Shown: positions 18,601 to 24,586 of the stretch, one piece after another | Layout of the letters: each line of letters starts with the position of its first letter | Position numbering within the stretch: position 1 is the stretch's first letter | Source of the DNA: a virus | Direction: 5' to 3' (one strand) | IMG/VR virus record: IMGVR_UViG_3300021961_000015 | Coordinates: 1-30,648 of that record | DNA length: 30,648 bases | Made by a program: the position numbers and the translations under genes | The notes under the pieces: model-generated | Databases searched by the model: none | What the model saw: only the letters and a program-made list of their open reading frames with translations | Told to the model about the DNA's origin: nothing

Positions 18601-19246
18601 AAGAATTAATTGATTGCGTATATGCATTGAAAGATGCAGTTGAAACAAATGCTGTTGTTAAACTTGCTGTGAAATTATTTAGAGATTGTGTTGTTTGATG
18701 TATTGAATCTAAATCAGCAGTTGTTGATGCGGTGTATTGATTAAATGAAGCCGTATTTAATTTAGTTCCATCTTGCTCTATAAAGATAGAAGCAATAGGT
18801 CCATTAACATTTGGTACAATGCTTGCCGATACTAATCCAGAAAAATGTAATCTTGTAGAAGTACCTTGTACAATACCATTATCTGCAATTTGGTTTACAG
18901 ATGCAGTCCATGCTTCTATATTAGCTGTTTCATTTTCCAATGCAGTCAATCTACCATTAGCAGATTGAGTAAATGTATTAACTCCACTATTAATCGTTAA
19001 TTGTGAAGCAGTGAATTGATTTAATGCTGCAAATGATGGTTGCTGTGAAGATGTAAATGTATTTAATCTGCTTATTGAATTATTCCAACTTGCACTATCT
19101 ATATTATATCCTATCTCATCAACAAGAGAGTCAATCATGTTCACATTGAATCCTCTCAAATCCGCAGCTGATATTTCTCCATTATTGTTATTTGGAAAAC
19201 TTGTATTATTTTCTACCTTTAAGGCCTGTTTACTTAATTCAGACAT
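15608..19246 (-). CDS. Large tail fibre / tailspike-like protein
   Basis: 1212 residues, the largest gene. N-terminal 200 residues are a Ser/Thr/Asn-rich shaft with coiled segments (FTASQ, RLTALENET). Two nearly identical modules at about residues 233-275 and 334-376 share VTETESGSFLITASFDNG and LTFTKGD, and a divergent third lies near 530-562, before a glycine run. Residues about 590-950 have repeating NNI/NNT turns (NNNIIPSN, SNNILENG, QQNVIGG), the pattern of a right-handed beta-helix. The final ~140 residues (VSGSITFNNSG, AGTYNVQFSAQ, IWFKKNG, YYQLAYQT) resemble a C1q/TNF-like jelly-roll tip. It is encoded between terminase and scaffold genes, an unusual place for a fibre. Confidence 0.75.
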   Translation of the reverse strand: MSELSKQALKVENNTSFPNNNNGEISAADLRGFNVNMIDSLVDEIGYNIDSASWNNSISRLNTFTSSQQPSFAALNQFTASQLTINSGVNTFTQSANGRLTALENETANIEAWTASVNQIADNGIVQGTSTRLHFSGLVSASIVPNVNGPIASIFIEQDGTKLNTASFNQYTASTTADLDSIHQTTQSLNNFTASLTTAFVSTASFNAYTQSINSYTASNNDKWNILGSQSGSWVTETESGSFLITASFDNGTRNLTFTKGDASTFAVNIPDVSGSAGNFVTTSSFNAYTASTNQRVSSLESNSASVNTSITQLNASSASQQVSINALNAATASYVTETESGSFLITASFDNGTRNLTFTKGDTTTFAVNIPDVSGSGTINTGSFATTGSNSFIGNQNVAGRVIISGSSALTNNNYLMFTRDGGNEIFRVGVSDNGQTYDFVVTGSTNQQLWLIDNQGGTYINTFQAPIIATNNVRLESGFTASLQEGYAWVGNSAGKNAQVATSSFGGGSIPAGTISGSAQITALGFVSSSVTASSLITASVSLNTITFTKGDNTTFNITVDTGSGGGGGGGQTFANPSVESISGSLVLSALTFNSGAANLLHLSASAQNQANLVFKNNNLTSTTQVSGSNNIFVNPTAPTTNFTRFVGGFGNIYMNSGSVPQITASAASVSGNRPTMNNNIIPSNITWNINQASNPGAHIYSNNILENGTMNFNTTGNTGAVTFSNNIGLIPTIGLNAPSASVANVLAGVSGSNAVSITSNVLTQGTIQYFGPVSSSTHAIQQNVIGGTLTMNVQSGSRGYTVSNNTMNGSLTINDQVVNGPTVGSTNAIQQNSINGAVTVTNRASASVAMTANSLGGFTITNDYDSMTNGTVGRTFNINGNTLLGFIANNIYFSGSAAGTGTTNDRGRGLYGNVIGGSRISASVIGDGNRHLLASAIIGQGLNIYGTSLYDASNAANAGGQNGGSAFFGRWNAEDGNRALSAQTVFAVGTGTSGSTGIVRKTGFLIDSGSNSFFEGTLNVSGSTILSGSTFISNLQNGVTADVVTYDTTTGELRKASLAAITSASFDAAEFWSTTTQSGSAGVSGSITFNNSGSVAGVSVVNNSQVTLSQAGTYNVQFSAQIETSAGADTVHIWFKKNGNNISDSASKVVLANNTAQIMTVNILDEAVANDYYQLAYQTTNGNATILYEPASGNIPAIPSVILTVTQIR

Positions 19247-19257
19247 ATCTAATTTAT

Positions 19258-19533
19258 TTATGGTTGTACTATATCAAAATCATCAGAGTAACTATTATCA
19301 AATGCTCCACCACCTGTTCTTGTAGGTGATTCTATTACACCTATGCCCTGATTCATAAGGTATCCCTGACAGCACTTAACATCATAGGTATTTGAATCCA
19401 AACAAAGACACGCTCTTCTGCTATTCTTTGGTGAACTCAATCCTAATGTTGGTCCGATGAATATGCCGGATTGATTTTCTCTGTTTACAGAATAACGAAG
19501 GTTTCCGTTTCTGCTATTGCTCCATTTAGGCAT
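19258..19533 (-). CDS. Small cysteine-rich structural protein, unknown
   Basis: 91 residues from ATG at 19531-19533 (MPKWSNSRNG). An in-frame extension to 19557 without an obvious signal is less likely. The sequence has GIFIGPTLGLSSPKNSRRACLCLD, YDVKCCQGYLMNQGIGVI and an acidic C-terminus. I have a sense of having seen the 'CLC.D...Y...CC.G....QGIG' pattern in other environmental phage structural blocks, next to fibre genes. The four cysteines (CLC, CC) could bind metal or form disulfides. It sits 11 bp upstream of the 1212-residue fibre and may be its attachment or assembly partner (inference). Confidence 0.55.
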   Translation of the reverse strand: MPKWSNSRNGNLRYSVNRENQSGIFIGPTLGLSSPKNSRRACLCLDSNTYDVKCCQGYLMNQGIGVIESPTRTGGGAFDNSYSDDFDIVQP

Positions 19534-19575
19534 GAGATACTTTTTTAATAATAACAAAGATACTTCTATCTATCG

Positions 19576-20345
19576 TTATCCCTTTCCTACTTTTGCCAGA
19601 GACTCTTTATGTAGTGTTTGTTCAACTAAACCTTTATCTGCTTTGTAGCACAGATATAATAGTACTTTTTCTAATGGTTCTTGAGAAATAGAGTCGAAGC
19701 GGGTGACATCACCATTTGCGAGCTCAACAATTGTAATATAGCTTCCCCACTTCTTTCCAAAATTTGCTTGTATTGGGGATGAACTTCCTCCTTCATCGAA
19801 TATTTCAGAGTAGCGCTCAGTAAGTCCGTTAATAAATTGAATAAAAAAAAAAGTGCTCCGAAGTGTATATGCATAGGTACATCTAACCATTTCTCGTCAC
19901 CCTTGCTACCTTCGTATTTGGTTATAGAGTAATTACCCATTGATTTGGTTTCAACAGGTCTGTATAGTATATTCATTATCTTTGCCCAATTACTGTCTAT
20001 TGTTATTTGTCCGAACTTTGTAATGTCCGCATATGCACCATAGGACATATTAGATAGATTAGGTTCAAATCCATATTCAACACCATCTATCTTAATAAAT
20101 CTTTGCAATTCCAAATCTGTTTTTCCAATGAACTGCATCAACTCATACTTTAATAGATTATAATCATCTACTGATATACCTGTAAGATATTCAGGTGATA
20201 GGCCGCATAAGTGTAAGAGTAGAACAGCAGTTGTTGCTTCTTCATCCTCTTCGTAATTCTTTAAATCATTCTGTAACTCTAACCATTTGCGAAGTGTAAT
20301 ATCTTCGTAGCCCGTTGGTATCTTTAACTCAATTTGTTTTTGCAT
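19576..20345 (-). CDS. Predicted -1 frameshift fusion (gpGT-like)
   Basis: If ribosomes slip -1 at T_TTT_TTA, residues 1-168 of the zero-frame product join an 88-residue alternative C-terminus encoded down to a stop at 19576, giving 256 residues. The new part has FINGLTERYSEIFDEGG, FGKKWGSYITIVELANGDVT and LYLCYKADKGLVEQ, a balanced, folded-protein-like composition. It fills the 94 bp left between the zero-frame stop and the next gene. The two frames overlap for about 180 bp, as in gpG/gpGT tail chaperones. No clear downstream pseudoknot was seen. A one-base indel of the ten-T run in the assembly is the alternative. Confidence 0.5.
19671..20345 (-). CDS. Tail assembly chaperone-like protein, zero frame
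   Basis: 224 residues. Motifs are LKIPTGYEDITLRKWLELQNDL, DGVEYGFEPNLSNMSYGAYAD, IMNILYRPVETKSMG and DVPMHIHFGALFFLFNLLTDLL. I associate this series with a common tail-region family of Bacteroidota phages, probably the gpG-type assembly chaperone. After the LFFL codons (CTT TTT TTT TTA, 19853-19842) the zero frame continues 56 residues, with YKQILERSGEAILQ. The -1 frame stays open to 19576 with a different protein-like sequence. The heptamer T_TTT_TTA is in the correct phase for -1 slippage. The start overlaps the previous small gene by 17 bp. Confidence 0.62.
   Translation of the reverse strand: MQKQIELKIPTGYEDITLRKWLELQNDLKNYEEDEEATTAVLLLHLCGLSPEYLTGISVDDYNLLKYELMQFIGKTDLELQRFIKIDGVEYGFEPNLSNMSYGAYADITKFGQITIDSNWAKIMNILYRPVETKSMGNYSITKYEGSKGDEKWLDVPMHIHFGALFFLFNLLTDLLSATLKYSMKEEVHPQYKQILERSGEAILQLLSSQMVMSPASTLFLKNH
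19842..19853 (-). promoter_or_regulatory. Slippery sequence CTTTTTTTTTTA in chaperone gene
   Basis: On the minus strand codons 165-168 read CTT TTT TTT TTA. The last seven bases form T_TTT_TTA in the X_XXY_YYZ phase, the same heptamer used by HIV-1 gag-pol. A -1 slip, or insertion of one T by RNA polymerase slippage, opens the 88-codon second frame. The same 12 bases occur in the tail terminator gene at 10444-10455. Confidence 0.6.
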
Positions 20346-20514
20346 ATAATAATAGTGTTAATCTTTTTACTTTGTTTTCTTCGTTTTGTAGTTTAGCATT
20401 CATCATAATCATCTTTGCTTGCAAGTCCTCATTCTCTTTACGCAAGTATTGTGCTAATTCTATCAATTCCTTTATCTCATCTTCATTCCATAATCTATCT
20501 GACTGTAATTGCAT
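20329..20514 (-). CDS. Short coiled-coil protein between TerL and chaperone genes
   Basis: 61 residues, no family recognised. It is almost entirely helical and charged: LWNEDEIKELIELAQYLRKE then LQAKMIMMNAKLQNEENKVKRL, a predicted two-heptad-plus coiled coil. It overlaps the large terminase end by 20 bp and the chaperone-like gene start by 17 bp. This tight chain, and the natural composition, make it a likely real gene. Small coiled-coil proteins next to terminase genes may assist packaging or regulate it, but nothing here shows that. Confidence 0.6.
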   Translation of the reverse strand: MQLQSDRLWNEDEIKELIELAQYLRKENEDLQAKMIMMNAKLQNEENKVKRLTLLLYAKTN

Positions 20515-21655
20515 ATGTTCCTTTTTTAGTTGCTTTCTGTGTTAATCGCATCATACCTACATATCTTGCAGCATCCAATAAGTGGTCTAATCCACCTTCA
20601 GGTGTATCAGTTACATAACCATACTTATCCGTTGCGTATTGGTAGCCGTATAATTCGTTGATTAGGTTTTGTGATGTTCGTAGTACGTGTATCTTATGAT
20701 TTTGCAGTACTGATATTCCAAACTTAATAGAATCTTTTCCCTTTGTTACAGGCTTTGCATTGAATCCGTATCTGTATAATTCTTCTATGCTTCGTGGTTC
20801 CGAACTATCACACCATATCTCATAACTCTTATCAATTTCTTTTTTGCTTAGCGTATCAGCAATATCTTTTAGAACTAATCCCTTTTCGTAAATTACTTCT
20901 TCTAAATAAATGTTATCACCATTCTTATAAACTGCTACTAATGCTGTCGGGTCGTTATAACCCCAGTCTAATCCGAATGCCACAAACTCAGCTTCGAAAT
21001 CATCTACTATATCAAACTTATACACTGCTTTCTCATTAGGAGCAAATTCACCTAATCCATAAATCTTCCAATACTTTTCATTCTTTGTTTGTAATTCTTC
21101 AATTGCTGCCACCATTTCTTTTGGTAAGTATGGATTGTCTTTGTATGTAGTAACGTATCTTTCACAATCATTCATTTGCCTTAACCAATGATAAGGTGAT
21201 ACGGTTGGGTTGTATGCCAGTATTATCTGACCTGTTGTACGAATGCTTAACTGAAAATAACTTTCTTCATCTATCTCGGATGCTTCATCAATAAAGAGGA
21301 TGTCCGATTTGATACCACGCAGTTTCTCTGCATCATCAGTAGAAATAAACTGAATAGTGCTATCGTAATAACTCCATATCCTATCCGTACCATTGTAATC
21401 CGCTTCATTCCAAACTCCTAATCCTTTTAATATATCTATGAAATCCTTTATGACTGTACGTTTGAGTGATGGAATTGTTTTACGGACTACCGTGATGTTT
21501 ATTCCTTCTCTCTCAATCATCTTCACTAACAGATATTGTAGTATTGCGTAGGTCTTGCCGCTTCTCGTTCCACCGATATGCTGCTGAACTCTACTCTTAC
21601 TATCCAATATGTTCTGAAATGTTATCGTTGTTTGTATGTCTATTTGTGCCGGCAT
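20495..21655 (-). CDS. terL: Terminase large subunit
   Basis: 386 residues. It is the ATP-driven packaging motor and nuclease. Walker A is GGTRSGKT at 28-35, Walker B DILFIDEA at 118-125, and the coupling motif LAYNP is at 146-150. The RNase H-like nuclease domain has GLDWG with D230, WCDSSEP with D283, and DHLLDAARY with D357/D361. This fits the Terminase_3/PBSX-like type. It is complete but on the short side. Its start overlaps the small-subunit gene by 56 bp. The packaging strategy cannot be deduced with certainty from sequence alone; exact 127-base ends argue for circular permutation (headful) or simply a circular assembly. Confidence 0.93.
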   Translation of the reverse strand: MPAQIDIQTTITFQNILDSKSRVQQHIGGTRSGKTYAILQYLLVKMIEREGINITVVRKTIPSLKRTVIKDFIDILKGLGVWNEADYNGTDRIWSYYDSTIQFISTDDAEKLRGIKSDILFIDEASEIDEESYFQLSIRTTGQIILAYNPTVSPYHWLRQMNDCERYVTTYKDNPYLPKEMVAAIEELQTKNEKYWKIYGLGEFAPNEKAVYKFDIVDDFEAEFVAFGLDWGYNDPTALVAVYKNGDNIYLEEVIYEKGLVLKDIADTLSKKEIDKSYEIWCDSSEPRSIEELYRYGFNAKPVTKGKDSIKFGISVLQNHKIHVLRTSQNLINELYGYQYATDKYGYVTDTPEGGLDHLLDAARYVGMMRLTQKATKKGTYAITVR

Positions 21656-21929
21656 TGTTTACTTGTATAGTAACTTGTTGTATTTTTTGTTCAATCTCTG
21701 CTCTCATTTCAGTTCTACTCAATTTAGGCAGATTAAATTCTAATAACTTAATAGATAAATCAACTGCCGCTTTCGGGTCTTCCTTAATTAGTTTATCCAT
21801 TATTGCAGGAAGTTCATCCATAACTCTATTTGTTGCACGAGCTAGCGATAACTTCATTTGTTCTGTGCTTCTATTCAATGCACCAACCGGTCTTCCCTTT
21901 GCTAACTTATGTCCTTTTTGAAACGGCAT
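21600..21929 (-). CDS. terS: Terminase small subunit-like protein
   Basis: 109 residues. It starts MPFQKGHKLAKGRPVGALNR, a basic 'KGRPxGxxNR' entry that is typical of small terminase subunits in Bacteroidota phages. A helical part follows (EQMKLSLARATNRVMDELPAIMDKL, DPKAAVDLSIKLLEFNLPKL), then a coiled-coil end with EIEQKIQQVTIQV. It would recognise the packaging site and load the large subunit. It overlaps the large-subunit gene by 56 bp in a different frame. Assignment rests on position and the N-terminal motif, so moderate certainty. Confidence 0.7.
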   Translation of the reverse strand: MPFQKGHKLAKGRPVGALNRSTEQMKLSLARATNRVMDELPAIMDKLIKEDPKAAVDLSIKLLEFNLPKLSRTEMRAEIEQKIQQVTIQVNNAGTNRHTNNDNISEHIG

Positions 21930-21984
21930 GTTATATTAAATCTGTATTATTTAAATATATAACACACCTTCTGTCAATTTGTAA

Positions 21985-22086
21985 TTAAACCGATACTTTT
22001 ATACTCCATAGTAATAAGAGTCCAATGGCGCAAAGATATGCTATCATTAATAGGATTATTTCTTTATTCTTCTGATACCAATTCAT
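21985..22086 (-). CDS. Possible 33-residue single-span membrane peptide
   Basis: ATG at 22084-22086, TAA at 21985-21987. It begins MNWYQKNKEIILLMIAYLCA and continues IGLLLLWSIKVSV. A short basic N-terminus and about 20 hydrophobic residues form a convincing transmembrane helix. It overlaps the upstream 57-codon gene by 23 bp. In a genome without a recognised holin, a tiny membrane protein is worth noting, but there is no dual-start or partner gene to support a lysis role. It could also be chance. Confidence 0.4.
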   Translation of the reverse strand: MNWYQKNKEIILLMIAYLCAIGLLLLWSIKVSV

Positions 22087-22237
22087 ATCCATATACTTTT
22101 ACTAATCTACCATCCTTGTCCAAAATGTAAAGCATGCCTCTTATGTGATTACCTTCTAATTGGATTTCTTTATCTTTAATCCATCCCCACGGGAAAGTGA
22201 AGTGTACATAATTGTAATGCGTTTTCATATCATTCAT
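22064..22237 (-). CDS. 57-residue hypothetical protein
   Basis: ATG at 22235-22237, TAA at 22064-22066. It includes YNYVHFTFPWGWIKDKEIQL, then GNHIRGMLYILDKDGRLVK and YGYELVSEE. The charge and aromatic pattern look like a small folded beta protein. The start overlaps the end of the zinc-binding protein gene by 8 bp, a typical coupling arrangement. No known family recognised. It belongs to the run of small overlapping genes between the endonucleases and the terminase. Confidence 0.6.
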   Translation of the reverse strand: MNDMKTHYNYVHFTFPWGWIKDKEIQLEGNHIRGMLYILDKDGRLVKVYGYELVSEE

Positions 22238-22634
22238 AATATCCTCTCGTGTCTGGTATGATTTTTGATTCTAAACTTTTTCTTCCTCTTTTGCCACTTC
22301 CTTTCTCTAATATTATTGGCGTAAATCTTAAATCCGTACACCATAACCATATTCCACTTTCTATCATAAATTCGATTTCTTTACGATATATCTCTCGCCT
22401 TTGTTCGTGGGTTTCTGCTTTATTTAATTCTCTTTGTATTCTTCTATGCCTTAACCTTTTTTCGTTTTCGTTTAGTGGATATGGTTTTTTATAATCTTCT
22501 TCACTTAACTTTTGTGATTTTTTATAATGTCTTTTTCGGCATGGTACACATAAGCAATATATGTTTCTGCTATTCCAATCGTATGTATCTCCGCAATTCA
22601 CACATTCTTTAATTTCCGTTGGTAGTTTTCTCAT
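22230..22634 (-). CDS. Zinc-ribbon-like protein, unknown function
   Basis: 134 residues. Residues 11-33 hold CVNC, then CLCVPC, a C-x2-C ... C-x-C-x2-C array likely to bind zinc. Downstream is a basic helical stretch with NENEKRLRHRRIQRELNKAE and a region with FMIESGIWLWCTDLRFTPII. The composition suggests nucleic-acid binding, perhaps a transcription accessory factor working with the adjacent sigma-like protein. The two genes overlap by 26 bp, which fits coordinated expression. No family name can be given. The high positive charge and the C-terminal RGRKSLESKIIPD are the other visible features. Confidence 0.65.
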   Translation of the reverse strand: MRKLPTEIKECVNCGDTYDWNSRNIYCLCVPCRKRHYKKSQKLSEEDYKKPYPLNENEKRLRHRRIQRELNKAETHEQRREIYRKEIEFMIESGIWLWCTDLRFTPIILEKGSGKRGRKSLESKIIPDTRGYYE

Positions 22635-23178
22635 TTGGGTTGGGTATAACTTCGTTTAAGTATCTTCTTATTTTTTTAATTGCAAGGAATGTTGTACTTT
22701 TACTTATTCCTATTTTCTTTGCTAAACTTTCCATTGTATCATCACTTTCAAAATAGAGTGAGAAGATACGTGCTTGTGGCCACATTCGTGTCTGTTGTAA
22801 TGCTTTTAGTTCTCCTACTATTTGCTGATGTGTTTCCATTATGAGTATATCTCTTTCTTCGTTGTATGGTACATATTCTTCTTCTGTATGTATTTCTTCT
22901 TTCAAGGTTGTCCGATTCATTTTCTTAACCTTATTCATCCAACGAGAGTGTAGAAACTTATTACAATAGAATAGATTGAATGTATTATTTCCGTAGAATA
23001 TTTTAGGATTACATTTTTCAAGCAGATAGATATAAAGGTCAGAAACTAATTCTTCTGCATCTTCTTTATGACGAGTAAGTTTCTTTGCTTCTCTTACTAA
23101 CCATATGTGAGATTCTCTGTATAATCCATCTACTCTTCTCTCACAATTACAATAATCAATAGAGCCTGTATCTATCAT
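22609..23178 (-). CDS. ECF-like RNA polymerase sigma factor
   Basis: 189 residues. Residues about 25-56 (IWLVREAKKLTRHKEDAEEL, LYIYLLEK) match sigma region 2, including the 'AEELV' version of the usual ADDLVQ core-binding helix. Residues about 146-175 (DTMESLAKKIGISKSTTFLA, IKKIRRYLNE) are a region 4 helix-turn-helix. The linker is acidic (KEEIHTEEEYVPYNEE). It likely directs host RNA polymerase to a subset of phage promoters; placement before the terminase and structural genes suggests a late switch. Similar small sigma-like proteins are common beside terminase genes of Bacteroidota phages, though their activity is rarely tested. The start is 1 bp after the previous stop. Confidence 0.68.
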   Translation of the reverse strand: MIDTGSIDYCNCERRVDGLYRESHIWLVREAKKLTRHKEDAEELVSDLYIYLLEKCNPKIFYGNNTFNLFYCNKFLHSRWMNKVKKMNRTTLKEEIHTEEEYVPYNEERDILIMETHQQIVGELKALQQTRMWPQARIFSLYFESDDTMESLAKKIGISKSTTFLAIKKIRRYLNEVIPNPNEKTTNGN

Positions 23179-23179
23179 A

Positions 23180-23407
23180 CTATTCTCTTTCTTTTACCCA
23201 ATTGAATAAGAAATCTATTGCTCTTTTCCAATGTGCTCCACTACTTGCACACGTACATGGTTGTGGTTCTCTTTCACCTCTTATGTGATTAAATGTATTC
23301 CAAACATAAGGTGCATGATTTTCTTGCAGATAAGCTCCAATATTTTTTATGAAATCTTTTAGTTGAATGAATTCTGCTTCTGTGAGTGGTGCATATTTAT
23401 TTTCCAT
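23180..23407 (-). CDS. 75-residue hypothetical protein
   Basis: The start chosen is ATG at 23405-23407 (MENKYAPLTEAEFIQLKDFI), which overlaps the upstream gene by 11 bp. A longer in-frame reading to 23512 has shadow-like basic sequence and is rejected. The protein has a helical N-terminus, NHAPYVWNTFNHIRGEREPQ, then CTCASSGAHWKRAIDFLFNW. The PCTCASSGAHW motif with a Cys-x-Cys and His may bind metal. I have seen similar short proteins near terminase genes but know no function. It ends 1 bp before the sigma-like gene. Confidence 0.6.
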   Translation of the reverse strand: MENKYAPLTEAEFIQLKDFIKNIGAYLQENHAPYVWNTFNHIRGEREPQPCTCASSGAHWKRAIDFLFNWVKERE

Positions 23408-23666
23408 TTGGTTTAATTGCTTTAAGTTTAGGAAGTTTAATTTCTTTCTCTTGTGGTTGTGGAGTCTGTGGGATAGGTTGTTGTAAGTTAAGTAAGTGTT
23501 TAATCCCTTCAATGTTTGGATGTGAACCTGGGAATGCTATTGCCATACTTGCTAATATCAATACCATATCATTTACTGATTGCATCTTTGACCAATCTAC
23601 CATATAAATACTATTAGGGTCAATCTTTGTTTCTGTTCCTGCTAAACTAATTGTTGTTTGTTCCAT
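23397..23666 (-). CDS. 89-residue hypothetical protein
   Basis: Residues 1-25 include SLAGTETKIDPNSIYMVDWS. The central part, SVNDMVLILASMAIAFPGSH, is amphipathic or hydrophobic; the protein ends in a Pro/Gln-rich segment (QQPIPQTPQPQEKEI) and a basic tail. No family recognised. The Pro/Gln tail suggests a flexible linker to a partner. It overlaps the next gene by 11 bp and follows the previous by 10 bp. Gene reality is supported by this spacing and by the codon pattern being like its neighbours. Confidence 0.6.
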   Translation of the reverse strand: MEQTTISLAGTETKIDPNSIYMVDWSKMQSVNDMVLILASMAIAFPGSHPNIEGIKHLLNLQQPIPQTPQPQEKEIKLPKLKAIKPNGK

Positions 23667-23676
23667 TGTTTTTATT

Positions 23677-23889
23677 TTATAATATACTAATTGTTTCCGA
23701 ATAATCTGGGCATGTCCATTGATTCATTGTTACACGTCTTCGGTCACATCCACAATTAGAGTAACCTAACTTTCTTGCTACCCAACTTGCTACTGTCTTA
23801 CCATGTCCTAATGTAACCAATCCTATGATATGTTCTGTGATACTTCCTAATCTGATGAAGCATCCAATACATTTAATTACTTTTGTCAT
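23677..23889 (-). CDS. 70-residue Cys-containing small protein
   Basis: The start chosen is ATG at 23887-23889, overlapping the upstream small gene by 17 bp. The longer reading to 23952 uses sequence that belongs to that upstream gene in another frame. The sequence has KCIGCFIRLGSITEHIIGLV, GHGKTVASWVARKLGYSNCG and CDRRRVTMNQWTCPDY. The 'W-A-K-x-LGY-x-x-CGC-xRR-x-x-x-N' end resembles a short conserved protein type of Bacteroidota phages with unknown role. GHGKT is not a credible P-loop because no strand precedes it and the protein is too small. Confidence 0.6.
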   Translation of the reverse strand: MTKVIKCIGCFIRLGSITEHIIGLVTLGHGKTVASWVARKLGYSNCGCDRRRVTMNQWTCPDYSETISIL

Positions 23890-24025
23890 TTTTAATAAAT
23901 TTTCTGATGATGTTTGCTGATAATGCTGATATTTTGAAACCATGCTTATCACAATATTTTTTTAATTCTGTATGTAACTCAATTGGAATTTGTATTAGTC
24001 CATACTTTTTTTCTTTTTTATCCAT
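23873..24025 (-). CDS. 50-residue ribbon-helix-helix-like protein
   Basis: ATG at 24023-24025, TAA at 23873-23875. A lysine-rich start is followed by the strand YGLIQIPIEL, helix HTELKKYCDKHG and a second helix ISALSANIIRKFIKN. A strand then two helices in 40 residues is the Arc/MetJ/CopG-type layout, which dimerises and binds DNA by the strand. It would be a small repressor or regulator, first of the small-gene cluster after the endonucleases. It overlaps the next start by 17 bp. The fold call is by pattern only. Confidence 0.6.
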   Translation of the reverse strand: MDKKEKKYGLIQIPIELHTELKKYCDKHGFKISALSANIIRKFIKNDKSN

Positions 24026-24028
24026 AAT

Positions 24029-24550
24029 TTATAATTTGTGATTTAATGCTAATCCTAAATCTTTGAATGATTTAATAAATGCTTTTTCTATTTGACGTAA
24101 TCCTTTTCTATCCATATCTTCTGATTCAAAAAGGATACCTACCTGATGGTTATCTATACCCCATTTTTTAAAACTTTGAAAAAGATTAGGATGCTGTGTT
24201 GTTTTCTTACCATTCATCCAAGCATTAAATTTTACTTTATGTTCTAACAAACGTACACCCATGTGCATGTTAGTCATACCTATATAGTACAACCCATTAG
24301 GTGCTTTTAGGTAATAAACTTTTGAACTCTTATCTGCTTTTCTGAATTTACCAACAATTTCGACATGTCTTTGTGGATTCTGTCTTTGCCAATCTAATTG
24401 ATACTGCGGATTGATTTCTCTAAAATTCTTATTGATTTTCTTAAAGCAAGACTTACATTTACATTGAAGTCCATCTTTACTTGCAGTCTTTTTGTGAAAT
24501 TCTGATGTGGGTTTAGTTTTATTGCATTCGTTGCAATGTTTCGTATTCAT
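24029..24550 (-). CDS. Free-standing GIY-YIG endonuclease with zinc finger
   Basis: 173 residues from ATG at 24548-24550; an in-frame TTG 12 bases upstream is less likely. An N-terminal zinc finger has C6, C9 and C32, C35 (KHCNECNKTKPTSEF, CKCKSC), as seen in many phage homing nucleases. The GIY-YIG domain follows: VYY at 78-80, YIG at 89-91, R100 as the catalytic arginine, and E155 as the metal-ligand glutamate. All expected residues are present, so it should be active. No intron was seen around it. It stands as a self-contained mobile gene, 36 bp downstream of an HNH endonuclease gene. Confidence 0.85.
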   Translation of the reverse strand: MNTKHCNECNKTKPTSEFHKKTASKDGLQCKCKSCFKKINKNFREINPQYQLDWQRQNPQRHVEIVGKFRKADKSSKVYYLKAPNGLYYIGMTNMHMGVRLLEHKVKFNAWMNGKKTTQHPNLFQSFKKWGIDNHQVGILFESEDMDRKGLRQIEKAFIKSFKDLGLALNHKL

Positions 24551-24586
24551 ATATTGTGCCAATTTATATACTAATATATATTATTC

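Noticed and set aside
20415-20618. Plus-strand frames around terL end
   Set aside because: Antisense to the 61-residue coiled-coil gene and terL, which are supported by motifs and chain overlaps.
23677-23889. GHGKT as a P-loop ATPase motif
   Set aside because: The protein is 70 residues, lacks Walker B and the strand context; likely coincidence.
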